Assembly: GCA_027317105.1 (NCBI GenBank)
Contig: DAHVFH010000082.1
Location: 1 to 17,086, forward strand
Reading direction: 5' to 3'
Length of the DNA: 17,086 nt
Origin: Cytophagales bacterium
GTDB lineage: Bacteria > Bacteroidota > Bacteroidia > Cytophagales > Cyclobacteriaceae
Positions 1-7,723 of the stretch are shown here, piece after piece (the first letter of the stretch is position 1; each line of letters opens with the position of its first letter). A program made the translations under genes and the position numbers. The notes below the pieces were generated by a model, which was given only the letters and a program-made list of their open reading frames with translations, did no database searches and was not told the origin of the DNA.

Positions 1-2
1 AT

Positions 3-830
3 GTAGAAAAAGGGCAGCCATTGGCTACGCTACTAAGTATGGATATGAGTCAGATTCAACGCGATTATAATGTGGCTAAATCCAATTTTTCTGTGGAAGA
101 GAAAAATCTGGCACGTGCACAGGAGCTTTTTTCCGCAGGAATGATGAGCGAAAAAGAATTCGCCAACGCTAAAAAAGATTACAACAACGCCTTATCAGAA
201 TTAAATGAACGTACTCAAATCTTAAAATTGTATGGAGGTTCGTCCAGTGATTTGGATGCTATCTATAACGTATCCGCTCCACGTTCCGGCTATATTGTGG
301 AACGAAGTATTACCGAAGGAACACAAATCCGAAACGATAACAACACAAATATATTTACAATCTCTGACTTAAAAACCGTCTGGGTTTGGGCCAACATTCA
401 TGAGAGTGATCTTTCGAAAGTGTCGGAAGGTGATGAAGTTGAAGTAAAAACAATTGCTTATCCCAATCGGGTATTTAAGGGAAGTATTAAAAAAATAGGG
501 ACCATGCTTGATCCCGATTCTCGGGTGATAAAGGTGCGTACCGAACTCAATAACAGTGAAGGACTTTTAAAGCCAGAAATGTTTGCCTCGATTATAGTTA
601 CTTCGAAGAACCGACTCTCAATTAGAGCCGTTCCGCTAAATGCGGTCATTTTGGAAAACAATCGTTACTACGTGATGCAAGAGACTGCAAAGGGTCAATT
701 TGAAAAAGTAGCCATAAGCATAGGCAAAACCTTCAAGGATTTCTACGAAGTGCAGAGCGGATTAGCTATCGGAGATAAAGTTGTCTCTGACGGGTCCCTT
801 TTTGTGCTTGCCGCATTCGACAGACTTTAA
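3..830 (+). CDS. Efflux RND transporter periplasmic adaptor subunit (CzcB/CusB type), 5' truncated
   Basis: This is the C-terminal 275 residues of a membrane-fusion (HlyD/CusB-type) adaptor, the periplasmic link between an inner-membrane RND pump and an outer-membrane channel. The frame is open to the left edge: the first codons read VEKGQPLATL, typical of the first half of a lipoyl domain, so the TTG at 21 is not a real start and the gene begins before the window. In order one sees the helical hairpin (about residues 20-75, rich in E, K, A and L), the second lipoyl half (SAPRSGYIVERSITEGTQI), and a beta-barrel and membrane-proximal region (TVWVWANIHESDLSKV, then LLKPEMFASI). It lies 14 bp before the pump gene on the same strand, so they form an operon. 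Substrate cannot be read from this fragment. A signal peptide, if present, lies outside the window. Confidence 0.93.
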   Translation, partial: VEKGQPLATLLSMDMSQIQRDYNVAKSNFSVEEKNLARAQELFSAGMMSEKEFANAKKDYNNALSELNERTQILKLYGGSSSDLDAIYNVSAPRSGYIVERSITEGTQIRNDNNTNIFTISDLKTVWVWANIHESDLSKVSEGDEVEVKTIAYPNRVFKGSIKKIGTMLDPDSRVIKVRTELNNSEGLLKPEMFASIIVTSKNRLSIRAVPLNAVILENNRYYVMQETAKGQFEKVAISIGKTFKDFYEVQSGLAIGDKVVSDGSLFVLAAFDRL

Positions 831-844
831 ATCCTACATTCAAA

Positions 845-3800
845 ATGAATAATTTTATAAAAGGGATCATTAGCTTTTCGTTAAGGAATACTTTGATGAT
901 TTTCCTTTTTACGCTCATCATCATCATTGCTGGTGTGCGTAGTTTTATGGCAACGCCCATAGAAGCGTTTCCAGATGTGATTAACACCCGGGTCGTAATC
1001 ATCACGCAATGGCCAGGCCGCAGCGCGGAAGAATTGGAAAAATTTGTAACCATTCCTATTGAAACCGAAATGAACGTTGTGCCTCGTAAAACGAGCTTGC
1101 GCTCTGTATCCCTATTCGGCCTTTCAGTAGTAACTCTGATCTTTGAAGACGAGGTGGATGATTTTCGTGCTCGTCAGATGGTGAACAATCAGATCGTAAA
1201 CGTTGACCTTCCCGATGGTGCCGTGTCTGAAGTACAACCTCCGTCAGGCCCTACCGGTGAAATTTATCGCTACACGTTGGAAGGTAAAGAACGCACTGTA
1301 CGTGAATTAAAAGAGATTCAAGATTGGGTAATAGACAAAAGGTTAAAAGCAGTTCAAGGCGTGGCCGATGTTGTGAGTTTTGGTGGCGAAGTAAAAACAT
1401 ACGAAGTCACTCTTGAACCCAATAAACTTGCTGCGTTTGGCTTTACCGCTGAAGACGTTTTTAATGCGATTAAAGCCAACAATGACAATGTAGGCGGAGA
1501 TGTAGTTGAAAAGGGAATGCAAGCTTATCTCGTTCGTGGCTTAGGGTTAATTAATGATATGGGTGACATCGAAAATGTCATTATAAAAAATATCAATGGC
1601 ACACCAATTTTTGTTCGTGAAGTTGGCAAAGTGAGCGAATCGTTCAAACCACGTCTAGGCAAAGTAGGCCGAGGCGATGAAAAAGATGTGGTAGAGGGAA
1701 TCGTTTTATTGAGAAAAGGTGAAAATCCAAGTCAGGTTTTAAAAGATTTGAACACTACCATTGACGACATCAATAGCCGTGTGCTGCCTACTGGTGTAAA
1801 AATAAAAGTTTTCTATGATCGCACCACGCTGGTAAACCTTACAATAGGCACTGTGATGGAAAATTTGGTGATCGGAATGTTGCTGGTCACTTTTATCTTA
1901 TCCGTCTTTCTCCTCGACTGGCGGGCTACGCTGATTGTGGCAATTATAATTCCACTGGCGTTATTATTCGCATTCATTTGCATGCGGATAAAAGGAATGT
2001 CCGCTAATTTGCTTTCCATTGGAGCTATTGATTTTGGCATTATCATCGATGGTGCTGTGGTTATGGTGGAGGGTGTTTTTGTTTTCCTCGCGCATAAACA
2101 ACACGAGTTGGGTGTGCAGCGATTTAAAAATATTTCTAAAATGGGTTTTGTTAAAAAAATTGCCATTGAGATGGGCAAACCTATTTTCTTCAGCAAACTG
2201 ATTATCATCACAGCCCTCATCCCCATTTTTGCCTTTCAAAAGGTGGAAGGCAAAATGTTTTCGCCCTTGGCCTACACGATGGGTTTTGCTTTGATGGGCG
2301 CACTAATCTTTACCCTTACCCTTGTTCCTCTATTATGTAAAATTCTTTTAGGTAAAAACGTAAGAGAGCGCGACAACCCTATTGTAAAAGGGTTAGAAAA
2401 GAAATACAAACCAGCGGTTTTCTGGACATTGCAACACCCCGGATTAAGCATAGCATTTTCAATTGCCTTGCTTTCGGTGAGTTTACTTGTTGCTTCCGGT
2501 CTGGGTTCTGAATTTTTGCCTCAATTGAATGAAGGCTCAATTTACGTAAGAGCAAGTATGCCGCAAAGCATCGCGTTCTCCTCCGCCAACGAAATGTCTG
2601 AGGATATGCGCCACATTTTTCAAGGATATCCTGAAGTCAAAGGAGTGATCTCACAAAACGGAAGGCCAAACGATGGAACGGATCCTACTGGATTTTTCAA
2701 TGTCGAGTTCTTTGTTGATTTGCTACCCAAAGAGGAGTGGAAAAGAGGGGTATCAAAAGATGAAATCATTAGCGACATGCAATCCAAATTAGATGCCGAA
2801 TTCCCCGGTGTTGTTTTTGGATTTTCTCAGCCCATATCGGACAATGTTCAGGAAGCGGTCTCTGGTGTAAAGGGAGAGATGGCGATAAAGATTTTTGGAG
2901 ACAACTTGGTAAAGCTTGAAGATATTGCCGATAGCGTCAATAGCATCATGGCCAACGTGGAAGGGGTTGAAGACCTTGGTATTTTCAAAAGCTTAGGTCA
3001 ACCAGAATTACGCGTTGAGATTGACCGGGTAAAATTGGCACGTTATGGAGCAAACATCGCTGAAGCCAATGATATTCTTGAGATGGCAGTAGGGGGAAAG
3101 CAAGCCTCTACCCTGTATGAAGGACAACGCAAATTTGATATTCGCTTGCGGTTCTCCCCTGAATACCGTCAAGATGAAAAAGCGATCGGGAAACTGCTGG
3201 TGCCATGCACTAACGGCACTAAAATCCCTATGAACGAAATTGCAGACATTAAATTACAAACCGGGCCTGCCTTTCTCTACCGAGAAAGTAATCTTCGATT
3301 TATCCCCATAAAATTTTCTGTCCGTGGCCGCGACTTAGGAAGCACCATTGCCGAAGCCCAAGCTCGCGTGAACAGAGCAATCAAATTAGGCAAAGGATAT
3401 TCGATGAGTTGGAATGGTGAATTTGAAAACCAGGTAAGAGCAACCAACCAACTAAAAATTGTTGTTCCCATTTCGATCGTACTGATTTACATGTGGCTAT
3501 TTTTCATGTTCAATTCTGCTAAGTTTGCCGGAATTGTATTGATGAATGTACCCTTTGCATTAATTGGAGGAATTATGGGTTTGTATTTCACTGGTATTAA
3601 TTTTAGCATCTCTGCAGGCGTTGGGTTCATTGCATTATTTGGAGTCTGTGTGCAAAACGGTGTTATTCTAGTGTCGGTGTTCAACAAAAATGTCGACTTA
3701 GGTATGCACCTCGATGACGCAATATTAAACGGTGCATTGTCACGCGTTCGTCCAGTTGTAATGACAGCATTGATGGCAGGGCTTGGGCTTCTTCCCGCGG

Positions 3801-3970
3801 CACTGTCTACAGGTATAGGTTCCGAAACTCAACGGCCATTGGCAGTGGTAGTAATTTGCGGGCTAGTGTCGGCAACCATACTTACCTTGCTTATTCTTCC
3901 CGCCATTTATAAATTGATTAATCAGCGCAAATTCAAACACTATAGCCCATCCCCAAATAAAATTGCATGA
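845..3970 (+). CDS. CusA/CzcA family heavy-metal efflux RND permease
   Basis: A 1041-residue proton-driven inner-membrane pump of the RND superfamily, heavy-metal-efflux branch; the length is normal. The TM4 signature DFGIIIDGAVVMVE spans residues 396-409 and keeps the three acidic residues (D396, D402, E409) that carry protons in CzcA. The first TM helix (about 15-33), the segment EFLPQLNEGSIYVRASMP (557-573) and a hydrophobic C-terminal helix bundle also fit the family. By-eye comparison with E. coli CusA suggests that only one of its three Cu/Ag-binding methionines is matched here (M584); the other two positions appear to be N619 and E670. That argues against a Cu(I)/Ag(I) pump and for a divalent-metal or unknown substrate. 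The start ATG is 14 bp after the adaptor stop, and the stop overlaps the next start (ATGA). CzcA is the nearest well-known relative, but the gene symbol is withheld because the substrate is unproven. Confidence 0.95.
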   Translation: MNNFIKGIISFSLRNTLMIFLFTLIIIIAGVRSFMATPIEAFPDVINTRVVIITQWPGRSAEELEKFVTIPIETEMNVVPRKTSLRSVSLFGLSVVTLIFEDEVDDFRARQMVNNQIVNVDLPDGAVSEVQPPSGPTGEIYRYTLEGKERTVRELKEIQDWVIDKRLKAVQGVADVVSFGGEVKTYEVTLEPNKLAAFGFTAEDVFNAIKANNDNVGGDVVEKGMQAYLVRGLGLINDMGDIENVIIKNINGTPIFVREVGKVSESFKPRLGKVGRGDEKDVVEGIVLLRKGENPSQVLKDLNTTIDDINSRVLPTGVKIKVFYDRTTLVNLTIGTVMENLVIGMLLVTFILSVFLLDWRATLIVAIIIPLALLFAFICMRIKGMSANLLSIGAIDFGIIIDGAVVMVEGVFVFLAHKQHELGVQRFKNISKMGFVKKIAIEMGKPIFFSKLIIITALIPIFAFQKVEGKMFSPLAYTMGFALMGALIFTLTLVPLLCKILLGKNVRERDNPIVKGLEKKYKPAVFWTLQHPGLSIAFSIALLSVSLLVASGLGSEFLPQLNEGSIYVRASMPQSIAFSSANEMSEDMRHIFQGYPEVKGVISQNGRPNDGTDPTGFFNVEFFVDLLPKEEWKRGVSKDEIISDMQSKLDAEFPGVVFGFSQPISDNVQEAVSGVKGEMAIKIFGDNLVKLEDIADSVNSIMANVEGVEDLGIFKSLGQPELRVEIDRVKLARYGANIAEANDILEMAVGGKQASTLYEGQRKFDIRLRFSPEYRQDEKAIGKLLVPCTNGTKIPMNEIADIKLQTGPAFLYRESNLRFIPIKFSVRGRDLGSTIAEAQARVNRAIKLGKGYSMSWNGEFENQVRATNQLKIVVPISIVLIYMWLFFMFNSAKFAGIVLMNVPFALIGGIMGLYFTGINFSISAGVGFIALFGVCVQNGVILVSVFNKNVDLGMHLDDAILNGALSRVRPVVMTALMAGLGLLPAALSTGIGSETQRPLAVVVICGLVSATILTLLILPAIYKLINQRKFKHYSPSPNKIA

Positions 3971-4659
3971 AACGGACTATTTTAATACCCTTTCTTTTTG
4001 TTGTTGGAACATTGTTGGGGCAGGAATTTGCCAAACCAAAAGATAATTTGAGAAAAAGTGCTTTCGATAAAAAGTTTCTATGGGGACTTACCTACACACA
4101 AAGCTGGTCAACGATAAAGGGCAGCGCATTGCCGGCAAGCTATTTCACCAAGCAATCCATTGGCCTTCAGGTCTCGGCTGAATATTATCTTTTACCCTTT
4201 CTTGGGGTTTCTTTGGGAGCTGGATATCAGCAGCGCGGAGCTGGCATTAAAAATCCAAACATTGGTCCGGTTGACTCCACTTTTCGCGATCGCCTGCGTT
4301 TTAACTCCTTTGAATTACCTATCTCAATTATTTTACGAACACCGAAAGACATAATACAAGGATTGCGCTTTAGCGGATCACTTGGTGTGGTGCCGATCAT
4401 CAATCGGAACAGCCGAGACGTTAAATTATCGTTGGAACCCAACCTTGCTGATCTGGATGTAACCAAAGATGTTTCGAACAAATATTTTAAAAACGATTTT
4501 GCGGTTCAATTCACTGCAGGGCCTGAGATTGACATGGCCGCCAGCCAAGTGATCAAAATACAATTTTATTATTCCATGGGCACAGCCAATGTATTTTCAG
4601 CCGGTCAAGGCACAGGACATAACCAGAATGTGGGGATACGGTTAGCCTGGATGTTTTAG
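3967..4659 (+). CDS. PorT-like outer-membrane beta-barrel protein
   Basis: A 230-residue exported protein. Residues 1-18 form a signal peptide (KR followed by a hydrophobic run ending LLG, with cleavage likely before QEF). The rest alternates in the way of an outer-membrane barrel: GLTYTQSWSTIKG, GLQVSAEYYLLPFLGVSLG, GAGYQQRGAG, FNSFELPISIILR, and a final strand NQNVGIRLAWMF ending in the aromatic residue usual for barrel proteins. It resembles the small PorT/outer_membrane-beta-barrel families common in Bacteroidota. No enzymatic motif is visible. Its start codon overlaps the pump stop by four bases, so it is probably translated in coupling with the pump. It is too short to be a TolC/CzcC-type channel, so that partner is presumably upstream, outside the window. 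The exact role is unknown. Confidence 0.8.
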   Translation: MKRTILIPFLFVVGTLLGQEFAKPKDNLRKSAFDKKFLWGLTYTQSWSTIKGSALPASYFTKQSIGLQVSAEYYLLPFLGVSLGAGYQQRGAGIKNPNIGPVDSTFRDRLRFNSFELPISIILRTPKDIIQGLRFSGSLGVVPIINRNSRDVKLSLEPNLADLDVTKDVSNKYFKNDFAVQFTAGPEIDMAASQVIKIQFYYSMGTANVFSAGQGTGHNQNVGIRLAWMF

Positions 4660-4671
4660 GTCGGACAATTT

Positions 4672-5397
4672 CTAAATACCCAGAACGCTTTTCAATTTAG
4701 AATAACCCGCCTGGCTTAACGGAACTTTTGTTCCGTTTTTTAATAAAGCCACGTGATTGTCTTTTTCCATCGGCTCTATTCGCGTTAGCTCTTGTACGTT
4801 CAAAAGATACGAGCGATGAACCCTTACAAACTGCGAAGCATCCAAGGTTTTTTCAAAATAGGTCATCGTCTTTTTCTTCAAATAGAATCCCTCAGTTGCA
4901 TGAATTTTAACGTAGTCGTCAAAGGCTTCAAAATAATGAATACGATAAACTGGCAACACTACAATGTTTTGTCCTTTTTTCACCACCACCCGATTTTGAC
5001 TCTCCGGAGATGCAGCTTCGTCTTGTAGCGACTCCGGCAAACTTACATTCTTCCGGTTCATCCACTTATTTATCGCCTTGTCAAATCGTTCCTGACTAAA
5101 GGGCTTCAGCAAATAGTCGATGGCATGTGCTTCAAAAGCTTTGATGGCATATTCATCAAACGCGGTTGTAAAAATTACTGCGGGCGGATGATCCAATAAT
5201 TCCAGCATTTCGAAACCGTTAATCTTCGGCATCTGGATGTCCAGAAAAATTAAATCCGGTTGATGTTGCGCAATTGCCTTTACGCCCTCAAAACCATCGC
5301 CACACTCTGCCACAACTTGTGCCGATGCAAAAGAGGTCAGATATTCTTTTATGATTCCTCGCGCCAGCGGTTCATCATCAATGATAATGATTTTCAT
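4672..5397 (-). CDS. LytTR-family response regulator transcription factor
   Basis: A 241-residue two-component response regulator. The receiver domain (about 1-115) has the acidic pair D7/D8, the phospho-acceptor D53 in FLDIQMP, T78 and K98. The LytTR DNA-binding domain (about 136-239) contains the family pattern IHYFEAFDDYVKIHA, then KTMTYFEKTLD and FVRVHRSYLLNV. Such proteins bind imperfect direct repeats about two helical turns apart. The ATG overlaps the last four bases of the histidine kinase gene upstream, so the pair is co-translated and almost certainly cognate. The gene ends 12 bp from the convergent outer-membrane barrel gene. Its likely targets include its own operon, given the phased repeat at 7653-7704; that link is inference. 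Confidence 0.95.
   Translation of the reverse strand: MKIIIIDDEPLARGIIKEYLTSFASAQVVAECGDGFEGVKAIAQHQPDLIFLDIQMPKINGFEMLELLDHPPAVIFTTAFDEYAIKAFEAHAIDYLLKPFSQERFDKAINKWMNRKNVSLPESLQDEAASPESQNRVVVKKGQNIVVLPVYRIHYFEAFDDYVKIHATEGFYLKKKTMTYFEKTLDASQFVRVHRSYLLNVQELTRIEPMEKDNHVALLKNGTKVPLSQAGYSKLKSVLGI
4718..4741 (+). terminator. Candidate intrinsic terminator for the plus-strand efflux operon, inside the antisense of the LytTR gene
   Basis: A perfect 8-bp stem, AACGGAAC (4718-4725) and GTTCCGTT (4730-4737), closes a TTTT loop and runs into a T tract (4736-4741). It lies about 60 bp past the stop of the barrel gene on the plus strand. There is no matching T tract on the minus strand, so it would act on the efflux operon only. 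It lies within the C-terminal codons of the convergent response-regulator gene. Termination activity is inferred. Confidence 0.5.
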
Positions 5398-6425
5398 TGT
5401 TGCGGAATTTTTATGGTAGTCGTGAATATATTTTCATTTTGTTGGGTGATCAACAAATCGTTGCGATAAAAGAGTAAGGAAAGCCTACGCTGAATTGAAT
5501 TGAGCCCAAAACCTATGCCCGCTTTTGGTTTTGCAGAGGCAGGATCAAATGGATTTTGAACTTCCACTACTAAATTAAATTGTTCCACCCTTGCTGTAAC
5601 CGTAATCACTACTTCGCCAACGGTATCATACAACCCAAATTTAATGGCATTTTCCAACACCGGTTGCAACAATAGTGAAGGCAGCTTCATCTCCAGGGCA
5701 CGATCATCCGCAGTGACTTTGGTTTCGAGACGATGGCCAAACCTCACTTTTTCTATATCCAGGTAAAGTTGCAAATGGCGAAACTCATCACGCAAAGAAA
5801 CCAACTGATGGCTGTCTTTTTTGATTGTACCGCGCAAAAAATCGGAGAGCTGCTCGATCATCTTTCGAGCCAAAGTCGGATTCGTGCCCGCTAACGCGCT
5901 AATCGAGTTGAGGCTGTTGAAAATAAAATGCGGTTGGATCTGTTGTTTCAATCCCGAGAGCTCTGCTTCCCGCATAAGTTTTTCGGCCTCTTTGTCGCGC
6001 AATTCCTGAAGCTGCTGATCTTTGACATAAGCCCAAACCCATCCTTGCACGGCAGTCATCAAAATCATTAACCAAACAAATACAAACCGTAATTTCATTG
6101 TAGAGCCAATCATTAATCCGTATTCCTGGTTTGAAGAATATTTCTTTAATATGAAAAGCAATAGCAAACAACATAACCCGGCAAGAACCAAGCTTTCAAC
6201 CAAAATGTAAAAAGCATTCTTTGCGGACGGTCGAAAATATTTAACAGCAGTGGTCATCACATAACCGACAAGGCCAAGTAATACGGCAGTAGTTGCGGAA
6301 TCCAAAATTGATTCAAAGATTGGAGCCCCATAACTAACCATCACATAAAATTGAACGCACGACCAAAACAGCCACCAACCGGAGGCAAAAACAACCATCC
6401 AATGCCTGAAAAGGAATTTTTTCAT
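5394..6425 (-). CDS. LytS/YehU-type sensor histidine kinase
   Basis: A 343-residue membrane sensor kinase. Four hydrophobic segments lie at about 8-30, 43-62, 71-93 and 111-133. A coiled linker (about 136-160, rich in E, K and L) follows, then the His_kinase (PF06580-type) domain with the phospho-acceptor H166 in QIQPHFIFNSLNS. The ATP-binding domain shows the N-box PVLENAIKFG (N259) and the glycine-rich GIGFGLNSIQRRL (303-315). There is no obvious periplasmic sensor domain; this architecture usually senses signals through the membrane part or through partner proteins. It overlaps the response-regulator gene by four bases and begins 4 bp after the DUF4288 gene, so all belong to one minus-strand operon. 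The signal is unknown; the LiaF-like gene upstream suggests envelope stress. Confidence 0.95.
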   Translation of the reverse strand: MKKFLFRHWMVVFASGWWLFWSCVQFYVMVSYGAPIFESILDSATTAVLLGLVGYVMTTAVKYFRPSAKNAFYILVESLVLAGLCCLLLLFILKKYSSNQEYGLMIGSTMKLRFVFVWLMILMTAVQGWVWAYVKDQQLQELRDKEAEKLMREAELSGLKQQIQPHFIFNSLNSISALAGTNPTLARKMIEQLSDFLRGTIKKDSHQLVSLRDEFRHLQLYLDIEKVRFGHRLETKVTADDRALEMKLPSLLLQPVLENAIKFGLYDTVGEVVITVTARVEQFNLVVEVQNPFDPASAKPKAGIGFGLNSIQRRLSLLFYRNDLLITQQNENIFTTTIKIPQQ

Positions 6426-6429
6426 TTAC

Positions 6430-6774
6430 TTAAAAAACAGGTTGTTGCCGCAGTTGCATACAAGCCGCCTGGTTGTGCACAAAATTAATGTAGTTGGCCG
6501 CTTCTTCCATTTCGCGCACTTGCGAGTGCAGTTCGATCCCATGCTTCAATTCTTTCATTTCATTCAATTCCATCACATTCACGAACTCCCATTTCAGCGG
6601 GCCATGATTGTTATTGAATACTGAATCTTCAGAACGGATGCCGAGCATGCGGGCTTTCAAAAAAGCTTCCTCAAAATGCGTTGCTTCAATCAGGCGAAGG
6701 TGCTCATCAAACTGTGACTTATGCATCCCGTTGCCCTTGATTTGAAAAATGAGTTTAGCAATGTACCAGTTCAT
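6430..6774 (-). CDS. DUF4288 domain-containing protein
   Basis: A 114-residue cytoplasmic protein without a signal peptide or membrane segment. It opens with NWYIAKLIFQI and continues with EATHFEEAFLKARMLG and LKWEFVNVMEL. That order (W-Y/F-x-x-K-L-hydrophobic, then an EA-rich helix, then a W-x-F-V-x-V strand) matches the DUF4288 family as I remember it. The family has no known function. The chosen ATG puts this conserved strand at the N terminus; a later methionine at residue 17 would remove it. It lies 4 bp before the histidine kinase and 86 bp after the LiaF-like gene, so it is very likely co-transcribed with the two-component system. Confidence 0.8.
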   Translation of the reverse strand: MNWYIAKLIFQIKGNGMHKSQFDEHLRLIEATHFEEAFLKARMLGIRSEDSVFNNNHGPLKWEFVNVMELNEMKELKHGIELHSQVREMEEAANYINFVHNQAACMQLRQQPVF

Positions 6775-6833
6775 ATCTATTCATGATTTAGATTTACAGT
6801 TAATAATTCCAATTGGCCAACTCAGGGTTAGTT

Positions 6834-6861
6834 TTGAATCTTGGATTTTGGATTTTGAATT
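6834..6861. repeat. Short heptanucleotide tandem array (TTGRATY x4)
   Basis: Four heptamers in a row on the plus strand: TTGAATC, TTGGATT, TTGGATT, TTGAATT. They lie just downstream of the LiaF-like gene, sharing one base with its stop codon, in the gap before the DUF4288 gene. A second array with the same 7-bp period, but a different unit, lies before glyS. No function is visible. Confidence 0.75.
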
Positions 6862-7586
6862 CAGTAGCTTTTTATTTCAATGGAGCCAAACACCACGCCT
6901 CCCTTTAGCACCAATATTTTATTTTCATCGGCCGTGTTAGAGTCGCGCCTTTTATCTTCTACGGAACCAAAAACGCAGTCCACTTCAGATTTAATAATCC
7001 AGTGTGCAGGAACAATCAATTTGACACCCCCAAATACGATGTTTAATTCCATTACTGCTTTTCCATTGATATCCGCTTGTGAAAAATCCAGATCGTTTCC
7101 CCCGAAAACCGTATTGACTTCGCCTCCTTTAAAATCTTTCGTCACTATTTTTTTTTTCGAACCGCCAAACACCGAATTTACATCTATGGAATTATCAGAA
7201 GTGTTGGATTCATTCACCCACCCATCCCAATTGCGTTTGCTCCTTCGAGGCCTAACGATCATCCACAATCCGAACAGGATGATGGCAATGGGCCAGATAT
7301 ATTGCCAAACAATTATTTCCGGATAAAAATCCTTCATTAAGAAAACAGTGCCAACAAGGATAAGAACCAACCACCTGCCTGGCTGAAACGACTTCCGGGC
7401 ACCAAAAAAAATACCTAAAGCAATGAGGAGCATCTGCCAAGTAATGATCCATTCGGGAAAATCAAAACCTAATTGGCGGCTTAACAATACACCACCGACT
7501 AATACAAGAATCAATCCTGCAAAAGCACGACCCGATCTTGATGCCCTAAACCGCTCACGACCTGAATTTCCATTATCTGTTTCCAT
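6861..7586 (-). CDS. LiaF-like membrane protein (DUF5668 transmembrane part plus VFGG-repeat C-terminal domain)
   Basis: A 241-residue protein with two parts. The N-terminal part has about four membrane helices (about 20-36, 47-63, 72-85 and 92-111), followed by a positively charged stretch (RPRRSKR), as in the LiaF transmembrane (DUF5668) family. The C-terminal part carries five evenly spaced VFGG/VFGS motifs at residues 139, 160, 184, 205 and 232. A beta-helix-like fold with one turn per 21-27 residues is the natural reading; this resembles the LiaF/toast-rack cell-wall-response domain. In Firmicutes LiaF restrains the LiaRS stress system; here it heads an operon with a LytS/LytTR pair, so an analogous modulatory role is plausible but inferred. 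The ATG at 7586 follows an intergenic region containing a phased repeat. Confidence 0.88.
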   Translation of the reverse strand: METDNGNSGRERFRASRSGRAFAGLILVLVGGVLLSRQLGFDFPEWIITWQMLLIALGIFFGARKSFQPGRWLVLILVGTVFLMKDFYPEIIVWQYIWPIAIILFGLWMIVRPRRSKRNWDGWVNESNTSDNSIDVNSVFGGSKKKIVTKDFKGGEVNTVFGGNDLDFSQADINGKAVMELNIVFGGVKLIVPAHWIIKSEVDCVFGSVEDKRRDSNTADENKILVLKGGVVFGSIEIKSY

Positions 7587-7652
7587 ACTTGGTTATTTAT
7601 TTTGAATTTATACCCAAATCAACGCAAGAAAACGATTCTAGACTATAGAAAA

Positions 7653-7704
7653 TAGGCAATCGCTAGGCTAACGTAGGTGAATGCAGGAATGGCGTAGGTG
7701 AATG
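7653..7704. promoter_or_regulatory. Helically phased TAGG array with a 12-bp direct repeat, candidate LytTR operator
   Basis: The 12-mer CGTAGGTGAATG occurs twice (7672-7683 and 7693-7704), exactly 21 bp apart. Around it the core (T/C)AGG recurs at 7653, 7664, 7674, 7684 and 7695, a spacing of 10-11 bp, so all copies face one side of the helix. The stretch AACGTAGGT (7670-7678) fits the published LytTR consensus [TA][AC][CA]GTTN[AG][TG] at eight of nine positions. The array lies 67-118 bp upstream of the LiaF-like start, at the head of the operon encoding a LytTR regulator. Binding by that regulator is inferred. The repeat itself is plainly visible. Confidence 0.55.
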
Positions 7705-7723
7705 AAGCTGGCTAAATTAATAA

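Noticed and set aside
21..830. Treating the adaptor as a complete 269-residue protein starting at TTG 21
   Set aside because: The frame stays open to the window edge and the codons before 21 encode typical lipoyl-domain sequence, so the gene is truncated by the window.
6809..6820. Overlapping palindromes CCAATTGG and TTGGCCAA before the DUF4288 gene as an operator
   Set aside because: Both are short, self-complementary words likely by chance in AT-leaning DNA, with no repeat elsewhere upstream of operon starts.
7672..7704. The two 12-bp direct repeats as a CRISPR-like array or insertion-site duplication
   Set aside because: There are only two full copies, with a 9-bp gap between them and no mobile element inside; the 21-bp helical phasing fits a protein-binding site better.
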